From assembly GCA_017481205.1 (NCBI GenBank), contig JAFUPN010000009.1:28400-92399 (forward strand): a DNA stretch of 64,000 bases, given 5' to 3'. A program made the position numbers and the translations under genes. The stretch's first letter is position 1. Each line of letters opens with the position of its first letter. The notes under the pieces were generated by a model. It saw nothing but the letters and a program-made list of their open reading frames with translations, made no database searches and was not told where the DNA came from. Below are positions 1-11,100 of this stretch, piece after piece. The DNA is from Clostridia bacterium. GTDB taxonomy: Bacteria; Bacillota; Clostridia; UMGS1810.

Positions 1-470
1 TTCTCAACAGTCCTCTGGCAATGATTATTGTAAATGCGGTTACAACCTACAACCTGATAATTACAATATCCTATTTCCGCAATATGCCGGATACCTTGGA
101 GGAAGCGGCAAAGATAGACGGTGCAGGAGATTATACAGTGCTGTTCCGCATAATGCTTCCTCTGGCAAAGCCTATTATAGCAGTTATTTCGCTGTACTAC
201 ATGGTTGCTATATGGAACAACTTTATGACAGCGCTGATTTACCTCAGCGACAGAAAGTACTTCCCTCTGCAGATGATTCTGAGAGAAATACTCATTCAGA
301 ATAATACAGACTCTGTCGCGGCAAGCGGTACTGCAGATGATGCTCAGGCATATGCCGAGAATCTTAAATTTGCAATAATCGTTGTATCCACACTGCCCAT
401 ACTGTGTGTATACCCATTTATTCAGAAATATTTTGTAAAAGGTGTTATGATTGGCGCAATCAAGGGCTGA
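1..470 (+). CDS. Carbohydrate ABC transporter permease, C-terminal part (MalG/LplC type)
   Basis: Only the last ~155 residues are present; the reading frame is open from base 3, so the gene begins before the window. The EAA loop of binding-protein-dependent permeases is clear (EEAAKIDGAGDYTVLFRIML), which contacts the ATPase subunit. It is followed by two hydrophobic segments and the usual short C-terminal tail (FVKGVMIGAIKG) of the MalG-like subunit. This is an inner-membrane component of a CUT1 sugar importer; its partner permease and binding protein should lie just upstream. The stop is 16 bases before the next gene, so they are probably co-transcribed with the polysaccharide-lyase genes that follow, which suggests import of the released oligosaccharides. 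The substrate itself cannot be read from this fragment. Confidence 0.9.
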   Translation, partial: LNSPLAMIIVNAVTTYNLIITISYFRNMPDTLEEAAKIDGAGDYTVLFRIMLPLAKPIIAVISLYYMVAIWNNFMTALIYLSDRKYFPLQMILREILIQNNTDSVAASGTADDAQAYAENLKFAIIVVSTLPILCVYPFIQKYFVKGVMIGAIKG

Positions 471-486
471 TAAGGAGGGACAGAAT

Positions 487-1521
487 ATGGAAAATATACC
501 CGTTTACTGGAAATCCGGTGTTGACGACGCGATTGAAATGCTGAAAAACGTAAAACGCGGCAAGGTGACAGCCGAGATCCGCTCAGCAGGCGGCAGACCT
601 GTACAGCTCCTTGTGTATGGAGATAAAAATGAGCTGAACAGAACCGCAAACCTCAGCTGTGCTCTCGGAGCAGGAGACAAAAGCTGCTACGCAGACAAAT
701 CAAAGCCGGACTACAAACCAACAATTCTCATAGTAGGCTGTGTACACGGCGGCGAATTTGAGGGGACAGTGGCATTGCTTAACCTTATAAGCCTGCTGGA
801 AACAGGAGCAGACCTTAAGGGCGAGGCAAACGAATTTTTATCAAAATCGGCAGAGAGGGTAAATATACTCATTATCCCCTGCCTCAACCCCGACGGGAGA
901 AGCAGAATTGACTTTCCGTCATTTGTGGGCAAGACCTTTGAGGATTTGCGCTATTACAACCAGGGAACCTGGAAGGACGGCACGCTGTGCGGTTGGCCCG
1001 AGTGCAAAAAAATACATCCCATGAAAGGACACTGTGAGTTTTTGGGTGCATACTTCAACGACGACGGCGTTAATATTATGCACGACGATTTTTTCGGCAG
1101 GAAAGCCAACGAAACCCAATTTTTGTTTGACACAGTGGATATGTACTCGCCTGATTATACAATCCTTCTTCACGGCGGTACAAACACTGTAAACTGCATA
1201 CTCAAGCCTTCATACGCGCCGGACGCGGTGAAGGAGGATGTGACGGAGCTGGAGAATGCCATGATGGCTCACTGCGAAAGTAAAAATCTGGCATACCATG
1301 TAACCCCCATGGACAGAGGCGAAAATAAGCCTACACCCTGCTCCTTTAACCTGACCTCCGCTCTGTATCACTTCAGCGGAGAGCCCTGTGTAACCTACGA
1401 GAGCAATCAGGGTCTTACAAACTGCAGCAGCCCTGCAATGACCCATGACGAAATCTACAGGGCGCATATGATTTTGTTTGAAGAAGCAATAAAACATATT
1501 GAAAAGAAGGAGGAAAGCTAA
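487..1521 (+). CDS. M14-family zinc carboxypeptidase-like protein
   Basis: A 344-residue protein with no signal peptide, so probably cytoplasmic. Zinc-carboxypeptidase signatures are visible: HGGE at residues 87-90 (zinc ligands His87 and Glu90), NPDGR at 134-138, a third ligand in LLHGG (His229) and a late Glu305 in VTYES that fits the catalytic glutamate. The ATG at 487 was chosen over upstream in-frame codons because AAGGAGGG sits at 472-479, eight bases ahead. It lies between a sugar permease and a PL8 lyase in the same operon. M14 enzymes usually cut C-terminal residues from peptides, but some relatives act as amidases or deacylases. A role on amino-acid-substituted or N-acylated sugars is possible here and is only inference. 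Confidence 0.8.
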   Translation: MENIPVYWKSGVDDAIEMLKNVKRGKVTAEIRSAGGRPVQLLVYGDKNELNRTANLSCALGAGDKSCYADKSKPDYKPTILIVGCVHGGEFEGTVALLNLISLLETGADLKGEANEFLSKSAERVNILIIPCLNPDGRSRIDFPSFVGKTFEDLRYYNQGTWKDGTLCGWPECKKIHPMKGHCEFLGAYFNDDGVNIMHDDFFGRKANETQFLFDTVDMYSPDYTILLHGGTNTVNCILKPSYAPDAVKEDVTELENAMMAHCESKNLAYHVTPMDRGENKPTPCSFNLTSALYHFSGEPCVTYESNQGLTNCSSPAMTHDEIYRAHMILFEEAIKHIEKKEES

Positions 1522-1525
1522 GTAT

Positions 1526-4500
1526 ATGAAAAGAAATTTTGCAAAGCCTCTCATATCCTTTGTACTCTGCATAGCAATGCTTGTGGGCACAATGCTCCCG
1601 GCGGGTGCGGCATGGGACGGATATAAAGCAGAGGAAACTGGCGAAGAAACAAAAATGCTGGTTAATGTATCCAATGTTGCGACCATATTTAACGCAGGAG
1701 GAATCCCCTCTACCAAATATGTGAAAAACGGCAAATATGCGGCACACTGGAAAAACCATACAAAGACCACCACCCTCAATTTTACCAAGGTAACAAGAGA
1801 CTGGTCAGACTGCAACACAATATGCTTTGATATCTATTCGGAAAAGGCAACCGGAGCAAATCTTGTGTTTATGGTATATGCCGACTATGTGCCCACCCCC
1901 GGCAAGACTATATCTTATCTGAGATATGACCTCAAGCTCAATTTTGAGGGCTGGAAGCATTTTGAGGCACCTACCTCGGAATTTACAAACGGTAACTATG
2001 CCGACTGGGCAAAGATAAATGAGCTTAAGTTTATAGCAAGCGGCTGGGGATGTACTCCTAATCCCGAATCAAGCATTTATGTAAGCTCCGTTTACGGACT
2101 CTACGGCGAACAGGAAGAGGAGGAATCTGATGTGATCAGCATGGATATCCCCGAGGAAAGTCAGAAAAAGGTTTTTGAAACTCTTGCAGGCTCAACCGCT
2201 GTCATGAATTTTGCTGACAATATGGCAGTAGACGGCAAGCTGCAGCCTGTTTCACCTGCCGACAGAATTACCACCTGGGACGGTGTGAGCGTTGCTCCCG
2301 TAAGCTTTTTTGAAAACGTACTGGGCGCAAAGTCAACTGCATCCGGCGATGAGGTTACCCTTACTCTTAATTCAAAAAGTGTTAAGCTGAAGGGTGGTTC
2401 TTCAAGCTGTGCATCCGGCGATCTTGGCGCTACAGTCAAGGTAAGCGACGGTGTGTTCTATCTGCCTCTTGCATCTACCCTTAAGGCACTGGGCAAGAGT
2501 GCAACAGAGGTTGAGGAGCTTGTTATTATCGGCTCCGACGAAAGTGCGGCAAATATAGCAAAGAGCAAGACTATAGTAAAAAATCTTAAAACCATGCTCT
2601 GTGCAAAGAAGTTTACCACCGATAATATAAAGAAATCCGACTGGAAGGCACTTAAGGACAACTGGAGAAAATATCTCACCGGTGATGATAAGAAGGACCT
2701 TAACGACCCGGAAATAGCGGCAAAGATTAAATCTGTTGAGTCCTCCTGCGAGACATCACTGCGCAATATGAACAAGGATACCGAAATCCTTGCACTCTTC
2801 GGTACAAAACCTGTTGAGACAACATCCAATATGACAACCCAGTTTAACTATCTGTACAAGATGGCAGAAGCCTACGGCACCTGGGGCAGTAAATATTATA
2901 AGGATGCCGGTCTTAAGAAAGACATTATATTCACTCTCGACTGGCTGTACGAAAACCTCTACGGTCAGGACGAAATCGACGGCAAGGGCTGGAGAGACAC
3001 CTCCGGCTACAACTGGTGGGACTGGTACTGCGGCTCGGCTAAGCCTCTCTGTGACACACTTATGATTATGGAGAACGACCTTTCTCCCGCAAAGATTAAG
3101 CAGTATCTTTCACTTTATGACCATTTGAGATTGAAGATGCGTACAAACATGACACCCGATAATGCGGCAAGCCGTGTATACACAGGTACAGCATCTGCGG
3201 CTCTTGAGGAAGACCTTGACCGTATGGCAAATATGATTAACGACTACAACCTGCTTCTGGTACCTGTAGAATCAGGCAACGGTACTCAGGAGGACGGTCT
3301 GTACAAGACTCACGGTTACTTTGCATATTCATCTGCCTACGGCACAAGCTCACTTCTTGACAGACTCACCAAGGTACAGTCAATCCTCGGCGGAACAGCC
3401 TTTGACTTTGCCACACCGTACAAATATGCTTCTTGCACATGGATGTATGAGACCTTCGGCCCTATTATGTACAACGGTAATATGACCAATGCTCAGTCCG
3501 GCAGAAGTAAGGGTGAGGAACCCGGCTTTACAAGATATGCTATTGGCGCAATGCTCGACTTTATCGGAGTATTCGGTATGGACGACGATATACGCCTTAA
3601 GCAGTTTATCCGCAGAAATGTTACGGAAGCCAACAAAAAGACAATTGAGAGCGGTCTTGAGATAGATCAGTTTATAAAGCTTCGTGAGGTTATGGCAGAC
3701 ACAACAATTCCGGATGAGCCATACTACAGAAACAAGATTTATTACACAGGCGATATGGTGGCACATCAGAGAGACGATTTCGGCTTTGCTCTGTCTATGT
3801 CATCTACAAGAATTGCCCCCTGGGAGAGTATCAACGGTGTTAACCTCTCCGGTTGGTACCAGAGCGACGGTATGCTCTATACATATATTGATACAGACCC
3901 CACAGCCTACGGTTCAAACTACTGGAAAAATGCAAACCCCTATCATATGCCCGGCACAACGGTAGATACCCAGGAGCGAATTGCAACCAGTATCAGGAAC
4001 ACCGCAGAGGTTCTCACAAAGCAGGATTTTGCCGGTGCAGCAGGCTTTGATGAGCTCTACGGCACAGCGGCTATGCAGCTTCAGGCATACAGCAATGACA
4101 ACAAAAATGCTGTTCTCTCCACAGAGGAACACGGCGGTGATGCTCCTTATCATCAGAGCTCACTTATGGCAAAGAAAGCATGGTTCATGTTTGACGACGA
4201 GGTTGTTGCTCTTGGCTCCGATATCAATGCCAACGACGGCTTCGAGGTTCAGACAGTTATAGAAAACAGAAAGCTTGCCAAGTCAGAAAAGAAGGTAACT
4301 GTTGCAGAAAATGCAAATTCCTCTGCACCTTATGAAATCAAATCAGTAAAATCCAACTCCGACGACGGTAATGTGGTAGAAAACACCCTTGACGGTAACT
4401 ATGACACACGTTGGTCTGCAGAGGGCAACTCACATGCAATCTATGAGCTGGAGGAGGCATTGCCAATCGGTTATGTTGGTATTGCTCAGTACGGCGGCAT

Positions 4501-5377
4501 AGACGGCAAGCAGGCAATATTTGAGCTTCAGGTTTCAAATGACGGTGAAAACTGGACAGAAATCTGGGCAGGCAAGGCAAGCGGTAAGACAGCTTCCATG
4601 GAGCCCTATGATATGAAGGGCACTGTTGCAAAATATGTTAAGTACAACGGCCACGGCAGAACAAACTCTCAGTGGAACAGTATAACAGAAATAAAGATTT
4701 ATCCTCCTCAGGCAGACGGTTCGATGCCTGTTGACGGCGCAGTAAGCGACGACAAGATATATGGCAGTGAAAAAATCACTGTGGACGGAACAGTTCTTGA
4801 AAAGGCTTCAACCTACAGAAAGAGCTTTGACAACCCCTCATGGATTCACATTGAGGATATGGCAGGCTACTGGCTGCCAAAGGGCGGCAAGCTCGAGATG
4901 GATAAGGTTGTAAAGACCAGCAGCTTCCTTGAAATGTGGCTCAGCCACGGAGTATCTCCCGCAAAGGGTACATACGAATATGTTGTACTGCCAAAGAAGA
5001 CAGCAGATGAAACAGCGGCATATTCAAAGAATCCTGATGTAGAGATTCTCTCAAATACCGATAAGCTCCAATCTGTTAAGGAAAAGAATCTTGGCTTAAC
5101 CGGTATTGTATTCTGGGAGGGCGGCACTCTCGGCGATATCACTGCTACAATGCCCTGTATCGTAATGGCAGGTAATAGCGGCGATACATATCAGGTAACA
5201 GTTGCCGACCCCACACAGCTTCTTGAATCGGGAAGTCTCACCATCAAGGGCAAGTATGAGGTGGTAGAGGCAGACGAAAGGCTGAAGGTTGCAACCGAGG
5301 GCGAAAACACGGTTGTAACAATCGACTTTGACGGCTCAAAGGGCAGAACACTTCCTCTTAAGCTGGCAAAGAAATAA
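1526..5377 (+). CDS. Secreted PL8-family polysaccharide lyase with inserted F5/8C module
   Basis: A 1283-residue secreted protein; signal peptide about residues 1-30 ending AGAA. Order seen: an N-terminal beta-rich, carbohydrate-binding-like region (~35-195), a stalk-type domain (~225-335), an alpha-toroid (~360-690) with the aromatic patch N496-W-W, then the PL8 beta-sandwich. Catalytic His596 and Tyr605 keep the family's nine-residue spacing, and Arg660 fits the arginine 63-64 residues after His. Residues ~933-1060 form a discoidin/F5-8C-like module (NTLDGNYDTRW, later KYVKYNG) inserted within the sandwich domain. PL8 enzymes cleave hyaluronan, chondroitin or xanthan by beta-elimination; the exact substrate is not readable. 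The usual catalytic Asn motif TGAN reads TGTA here. RBS AAGGAGG at 1507-1513; the ATG at 1526 gives the signal peptide directly. Confidence 0.88.
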   Translation: MKRNFAKPLISFVLCIAMLVGTMLPAGAAWDGYKAEETGEETKMLVNVSNVATIFNAGGIPSTKYVKNGKYAAHWKNHTKTTTLNFTKVTRDWSDCNTICFDIYSEKATGANLVFMVYADYVPTPGKTISYLRYDLKLNFEGWKHFEAPTSEFTNGNYADWAKINELKFIASGWGCTPNPESSIYVSSVYGLYGEQEEEESDVISMDIPEESQKKVFETLAGSTAVMNFADNMAVDGKLQPVSPADRITTWDGVSVAPVSFFENVLGAKSTASGDEVTLTLNSKSVKLKGGSSSCASGDLGATVKVSDGVFYLPLASTLKALGKSATEVEELVIIGSDESAANIAKSKTIVKNLKTMLCAKKFTTDNIKKSDWKALKDNWRKYLTGDDKKDLNDPEIAAKIKSVESSCETSLRNMNKDTEILALFGTKPVETTSNMTTQFNYLYKMAEAYGTWGSKYYKDAGLKKDIIFTLDWLYENLYGQDEIDGKGWRDTSGYNWWDWYCGSAKPLCDTLMIMENDLSPAKIKQYLSLYDHLRLKMRTNMTPDNAASRVYTGTASAALEEDLDRMANMINDYNLLLVPVESGNGTQEDGLYKTHGYFAYSSAYGTSSLLDRLTKVQSILGGTAFDFATPYKYASCTWMYETFGPIMYNGNMTNAQSGRSKGEEPGFTRYAIGAMLDFIGVFGMDDDIRLKQFIRRNVTEANKKTIESGLEIDQFIKLREVMADTTIPDEPYYRNKIYYTGDMVAHQRDDFGFALSMSSTRIAPWESINGVNLSGWYQSDGMLYTYIDTDPTAYGSNYWKNANPYHMPGTTVDTQERIATSIRNTAEVLTKQDFAGAAGFDELYGTAAMQLQAYSNDNKNAVLSTEEHGGDAPYHQSSLMAKKAWFMFDDEVVALGSDINANDGFEVQTVIENRKLAKSEKKVTVAENANSSAPYEIKSVKSNSDDGNVVENTLDGNYDTRWSAEGNSHAIYELEEALPIGYVGIAQYGGIDGKQAIFELQVSNDGENWTEIWAGKASGKTASMEPYDMKGTVAKYVKYNGHGRTNSQWNSITEIKIYPPQADGSMPVDGAVSDDKIYGSEKITVDGTVLEKASTYRKSFDNPSWIHIEDMAGYWLPKGGKLEMDKVVKTSSFLEMWLSHGVSPAKGTYEYVVLPKKTADETAAYSKNPDVEILSNTDKLQSVKEKNLGLTGIVFWEGGTLGDITATMPCIVMAGNSGDTYQVTVADPTQLLESGSLTIKGKYEVVEADERLKVATEGENTVVTIDFDGSKGRTLPLKLAKK

Positions 5378-5387
5378 TGAAAGTACA

Positions 5388-5591
5388 ATGAATTGCCCCT
5401 TGTGGCATGAATTGAAACCTTGCGGTTTCATGAATTGTGCACTGCGTGCACATGAATTGCACTTTCAGTGCATTAATGATGTTTTTCGCCATAAGCGAAA
5501 AACTACCATAATGTTTGCATAGCAAACAATTCATGGAGCGAAGCGAGAATTCATGACAGCTTGTTGTCAATTCATGCCTCATGCAATTCAT
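5388..5591. repeat. Mini-hairpin array A (ATGAATT / AATTCAT linkers)
   Basis: About 200 bases of short, mutually unrelated hairpins joined by a constant linker. The left half uses ATGAATT and the right half its reverse complement AATTCAT. Stem-loops include GAAACC-ttgc-GGTTTC, GTGCAC-tgc-GTGCAC, GCACT-ttc-AGTGC, GTTTTTCGC-cataa-GCGAAAAAC and GTTTGC-ata-GCAAAC. In the left half three loops read GCAA, GCA or GAA on the minus strand. The array fills the gap between the first PL8 gene and the ConA-repeat gene. No open reading frame with an RBS lies in it. Confidence 0.85.
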
Positions 5592-5630
5592 CCTAATATC
5601 CAATATATTATATAGAAAGGAAAATTTTAA

Positions 5631-8129
5631 ATGAAAAATTTGAAAACAAGAATTTTAAGCGCTATCCTTTCAGCAACAGTTCTCACATCTGCACTGCCCT
5701 TTATGGCAGGTGCGCAGACAGCGGCAGTTGAATATGATGCGACTCTCTTCAGCCAGGATTTTAATGCCGGCGATCTGGACGGAATGACTTTTAAAGACAG
5801 TAAGACAGTCCCCCTTACCATAAGCAATGTTTCGGCAAGTGACGAAGCTATTGCCGATGCCGAGAGCCATGGCAATGTTGCAAAGATATACAAAGGTGCC
5901 GAATCCGCAACCAAGGATGATGGTAGTGTCAATGAAGGTCTGGACAGCTATTTCAGAATCAATTATGAAACAGATGCTGACCCCATTGACGATAAGTTCC
6001 TGTCAGCTCCCGAAGCTCTCAGACAGGTTAAGGCTAGCTTTGATATTATGATTCCCACAGAGAATTGCGGATTAAATGTAAGGTTTTACAAGAGGTTCAG
6101 CCAGGGTACCGAAGGCACTGTGGCCGATAACCTTGCTGTTATGGGAAGCGGCGGAAATATCTCTTTCCTCAACAGCAGCAAGACTCTGCCGTGGGAAAAC
6201 GGTAAATGGTATACACTGGAATTTATCCTTGATTTTGAGACAGGCACATATTCTGCATCCGTAAACGGAGAGCAGTGTGTAGAAAATATACCTTTTACAA
6301 ATCTTAAGGACTGTATCACAGCTTTTGGTATAACCAATAGCAAAACAACAAGCGAATATACAATATATGTTGACAACTTTGACTTCTCTGTTCCCAAAAC
6401 AAATCTTATTCCCGAAGATACAAATACTGTATGGGAAAATGATTTTGAAGCTGTTGAGGCAACAGACGGAGTTCTGCCCTCAGGCACCGAGAGCGGAAGC
6501 GGTATAAATGATGCGAGCATTGATATGCGAGTGGAGAAATGTAACTGGGAGATAAAGGAGGAGAACGGAAACAAATATTTCTACTTCGCTCCCTACGATA
6601 GCTCCAAGATTGCCAATGTGGGCAACAGAATAGACGGTTATTTTGCAACCAGCGGTCAGGACACAAGAAATAGTGGGGCTGATAGCGGTGTAAACACAGT
6701 GGATGTTTCTCCATATCCCATTGATGTAAATCCCATAGACCTGTTCAGACTTGATATGTCTGTAAAGCTTGACAGTGCATTCAATACCGGTATCAAGATC
6801 TATTACAGAAATACATATAAGGCAAATTATTCTACGCCTCTTGATATGTTCATTTTCTATTCAGACGGTTCAATCAAGCTTGGTGCAAAAACAAAGCTCA
6901 GTAAAACTTATACACCCGGCGAGTGGATAGATATCACTCTGTGGCAGGACTATCAGAAAAATGTAGTAACCTGCTTTATAGACGGCGAGTTTGCAGGTAT
7001 TGCTCCTTTCCAGGAGATTCCCTTCTTCAACCAGATGAGAATCAGAACTTCTCCCTCCGAGAACTCCGGTGTGGATATAGCAAGCCTCGGTATGTCTATA
7101 GACAATATCAGATATTCCACAACCCGCAATCAGGATTATATCGACCGCAAGCCCTACAGTGGCTACGAAACTGATATTGCAAGCTTTGACTTTGAAGACC
7201 TTGCACCAAATACCACTCTGTTCCGTGTTGACAGTGCAGAGGGAACCGGTGTACAGGGTGCTAAGGTTGTAGATCCGGACGGCACTACTGTTGAATCAAA
7301 AAAATACTATGTACAGTCCACATCAACCGATCCGGCACCTGTTACCATAGTATATGACGGAGACAGAGAGAGCAATGTTGCCCTTGTTAATGTTAAGAAT
7401 AATAGACTCGGTACAGGAAGAGCATATTCCCGTGATTTTAATACATTTGAAAAATATGGCAAATATCCGGATATTGTAAAGGCTGAGGTAGAAATGATGA
7501 AAACCTCCGGTGACGCATACATTTATATGAACAATATAAACGCAGAACTGTTTGTCTGGTTCAGCTCAAATCAGATTGCTTTTGACAACGGTACAGCACG
7601 TACAAGTAGTAATAGCAAAAACCCGGTAATCACAAAAGAAAACGGTGAATGGATAAAGGTTACCATGTATTTTGACTTTGCAAGCGGCAAGTACACAGCT
7701 TTTCTTGATGACGAGCTTATCGGCAGATACACCATTCCCTCATTGGTTACAAGCCCTGAAATGCTGTGTGTGTCAAGTAATACTGCCGGCGCTTTGTATG
7801 TAGACAGCATAAAGCTTACCACAGTTGAGCCTTATAGCGGAAGTGTTATCGGCGAATATATGGATACCAAGAATGAAACACATCTTGGCTATGTACTTAA
7901 CAATGCTGATACCGAGAATGAATATAACTACGGTGTGTACTGTGCAAAGTATTCTGCAGACGGTAGCTTAGAGAATATCACCATTGCAGAAGAAGCTGTT
8001 GCGGCAGGTACAATGGAGCTCAAAAATCTCGAAAAGCTTGAAGCTGCAGACGGCGGATACTACACATACTTTATATGGGAAAACCTGACATCACTAAAAC
8101 CACTTTTTGAAAGCAAAACAATAAAATAA
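5631..8129 (+). CDS. Secreted protein with three ConA-like lectin repeats
   Basis: An 832-residue exported protein; signal peptide ~1-26 ending AGA. Three jelly-roll modules of the LamG/ConA-like type follow at ~35-255, ~262-508 and ~515-735. Each starts with an F-x-Q/N/F-D-F-x-A/L pattern and ends with a D-N/S-I-x-F/Y/L strand (VDNFDF, IDNIRY, VDSIKL), with internal repeats of the form GEWIDITLWQD. The ~95-residue C-terminal domain is not recognised. No catalytic family is identifiable, so it is best read as a surface polysaccharide-binding or structural protein. RBS AGAAAGGA at 5613-5620. It lies between the two PL8 genes, and its stop overlaps the next start by one base (TAATG), which indicates translational coupling to the second lyase. 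Modules 1 and 2 resemble two modules of the SLH protein at 11461, in swapped order. Confidence 0.78.
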   Translation: MKNLKTRILSAILSATVLTSALPFMAGAQTAAVEYDATLFSQDFNAGDLDGMTFKDSKTVPLTISNVSASDEAIADAESHGNVAKIYKGAESATKDDGSVNEGLDSYFRINYETDADPIDDKFLSAPEALRQVKASFDIMIPTENCGLNVRFYKRFSQGTEGTVADNLAVMGSGGNISFLNSSKTLPWENGKWYTLEFILDFETGTYSASVNGEQCVENIPFTNLKDCITAFGITNSKTTSEYTIYVDNFDFSVPKTNLIPEDTNTVWENDFEAVEATDGVLPSGTESGSGINDASIDMRVEKCNWEIKEENGNKYFYFAPYDSSKIANVGNRIDGYFATSGQDTRNSGADSGVNTVDVSPYPIDVNPIDLFRLDMSVKLDSAFNTGIKIYYRNTYKANYSTPLDMFIFYSDGSIKLGAKTKLSKTYTPGEWIDITLWQDYQKNVVTCFIDGEFAGIAPFQEIPFFNQMRIRTSPSENSGVDIASLGMSIDNIRYSTTRNQDYIDRKPYSGYETDIASFDFEDLAPNTTLFRVDSAEGTGVQGAKVVDPDGTTVESKKYYVQSTSTDPAPVTIVYDGDRESNVALVNVKNNRLGTGRAYSRDFNTFEKYGKYPDIVKAEVEMMKTSGDAYIYMNNINAELFVWFSSNQIAFDNGTARTSSNSKNPVITKENGEWIKVTMYFDFASGKYTAFLDDELIGRYTIPSLVTSPEMLCVSSNTAGALYVDSIKLTTVEPYSGSVIGEYMDTKNETHLGYVLNNADTENEYNYGVYCAKYSADGSLENITIAEEAVAAGTMELKNLEKLEAADGGYYTYFIWENLTSLKPLFESKTIK

Positions 8130-11100
8130 TGAAAAAATTTGCCAAATTCCTAATTTTAGTTTGCATTACACTTATTGCCGGCGTGTCCCCGGGGCACGCC
8201 GCCGATAAGGCACCATGCAGCTATGAGCTGTTTTTAAATAACTTTGAAAACAGCATGTCAGATATGACTTACAAATCAACCTGCATCCTCACAGATTCCC
8301 CTGTGGACGAAAGCCACGGAAGGGTCGCCGGAATGGTTTTTTCCTCATCTACCGACAACTACTGCGGACCGGAATATGAGGTTGTATCCGGAGAGTATGA
8401 AAGCGGCGAGCTCAAAAGAGCCGTTGCTACTGTGGATATCCTCTTTGAGGATTATGTCTACGGCAACCTGAGACTTCTCAGCAGTGAGCAGGTTGGAAGT
8501 GTAAAAAACGGTATGTACGCTCTGTATTATAATACAGACGGTACCTTATACAACAACTCCTATACCTTTACCAATCAGGAGAACTGGGCAAAATACACCA
8601 AGTACAAGCTTAATACTTGGTACAATTTCAGAGTTGAGCTTGACTTAGAGGACCAGACCTTCTCCATGTGGATAAACGGAGACGAAATCACTGCAGATAC
8701 AAAAATCATAACCAATGCAAAAACAGATATGATTGATTTTCTCCACATGAGAGTAAATCTATATAAGAGTTCTGCAGGTGAGGATGCAAAGAATATATAT
8801 ATAGACAACTTCGGATATTACATTCCCATGTCATATGTATACACAAAGCCCGTCATAGAGCTCACACCCGGCAGCAGCAAGCTGAGTGTTACAGCCGCAG
8901 CTCCCGGAGAGGACAAGGCAACCCTTGTTGCCGCACTCTATGAGGACGATGTACTTACGAAGGTTTCAGTGCAGGATACAGAGCAATTTGACGGAATTGC
9001 CATTGCGGATTATATCTGCGACTTCGCAAAGGGTAAAAAATACAAATTCTTCCTTATGGAAGACGCAGAGTGTCTGAGACCTCTGTGCAAAGCAAAGGAG
9101 TATTACAGCTTTACTTATATGGATTACGAGCTTTTAAAAGACAAATGGCGCGAATTTCTCGTAGGCGGCGAGGTTGACCTTACCAGCGAGCCCATTGCCG
9201 CAAGAGTGACCGCAATATACAACAATGCAAAAAATCTTCCCGGCACCATGAACAGAAGTGCCGATGCAACTTCCCTGTGGGGAGCGGCATATACCGCTTC
9301 ATCACACTTGGGTACAGAATATTCCAAAATCTACCGCATGGCTCTTGCCTACGGTACCAAGGGACAAGCGCTGTATCAGGATGAGGACCTCTACAACGAC
9401 ATTATATATGCCTTAGACTGGATGTACGAAAACCGCTACGGCCAGGCAGAGATAGACGGCACCGGCTGGAGAAGCGTGCGCGCCTACAACTGGTGGGACT
9501 GGTTTGTATCAGCTCCCGGATATATAATGGAAACACTCATGATTCTTCATGAAGAGGTAACAGACGAACAGATAGACAAGTATTTCAGCCTGTATACCTA
9601 TCTCAAAACCATTATGAGGACAGACCTTTCCTTAGATTCAAATGTAAACAGCTGGGCATACAATGCTTACGGCGCAGCAGTTCTCCAGAAGGACGAAGCC
9701 ACCATCCGCACAATGACAGAAGCATATGATGTGCTCTTTGTTATAACAACAAGCGGAACGGGTATGTACGAGGACTTTTCCTACATCAAGCACAACATGA
9801 TGGCATACACCGGTATGTACGGCACGGGAGCACTCCTTGACAGAGTGGTAAAGGTAATGTCCATAACAGGCAATACACATTATGCAATTCCTCAGGTAAA
9901 GACCCATATGTACGAAAACTGGATTTTCAATGCATTCGAGCCTCTTATGTACAATGCCGGCATTATGAGCATGATGCGCGGCAGAGGTGTGGACGGCGGC
10001 AATGAATACGGAGACGGACTCACAGTGCTTGAATCCATACTCAATATGATAGATGTTGTATCCGATGAGGATGCATTTAAGTTCAAAATGCTCATAAAGA
10101 GGCATTTCAAGGGTGACAGACTCACCTATGCATACAACAACCTGACCCTGCCTCATATAATAAAGCTTGAGAGCATAGTAAATGATAATTCGCTCCCCGA
10201 GCCGGAGCCCTATGAGCTGACCAAGGTGTACTACCATATGGACAGAGCGGTTCAGCACAAGGAGAACTATACCTTCGGTCTGGCAATGTCCTCGGAGAGA
10301 GTGGCAAATTACGAAAGTATAAATAATGTAAACAAAAATGGCTGGTACACCGGAGACGGTATGACATATCTGTATACCGCACCGGATCAGTATAATGCAA
10401 ATTACTTTAAGTATGCCGACCCCTACAAGCGCCCGGGAACCACTGTGGATTCTCAGGAACGACAGGAGATAAGCATAGCCTACGGACACGAGTATTTCTC
10501 AGGCAAGGATTTTGTGGGCGGCACTACTATGGACGATTCCTACGGTGTTGTTGCCATGGATCTGGAGTCCTTCCACAATGATGTGGAGACCAACCTTGAG
10601 GACAAGGGCTACGGCATAGGTCAGCCTCTCCATGACTGCGACCTTACTGCAAAAAAATCCTGGTATATGTTTGACGAGGAGATTGTGTGCCTCGGCGCAG
10701 ATGTCAATGCAACCGCCGATTATGATGTGTTCACCACTGTGGAAAACAGAATGATAACCTCAGAAAAGCTCAGTGTAAACGGTATCGATGTTGCCTACGG
10801 TACATCCGGCAGCACAACAGAGCCGGAATGGGCTCATATAGATGGCACCGGAGGATATTATTTCCCCGAGGGCGGCAATTTGTCTTACAGACAGATAAAG
10901 AACACTAAGAACTTCTTTGAGATGTGGCTCAGCCACGGCAGTAAGCCAACCGGAGGCAGCTATTCCTATGCATTGCTTCCCGGCAAAACAGCGGCGCAAA
11001 CCGAGGCTTATATTGCAAATCCAAAGTTTGAGATACTCAGCAACACATCTGCTGTGCAGGCAGTTTATCAGAAGGAGCTGGATATAACAGGCTACACCTT

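Noticed and set aside
9638..10489. Long open frame antisense to the second PL8 gene (283 codons)
   Set aside because: Mirror of a well-supported coding region; low-complexity His/Cys-rich translation and no RBS.
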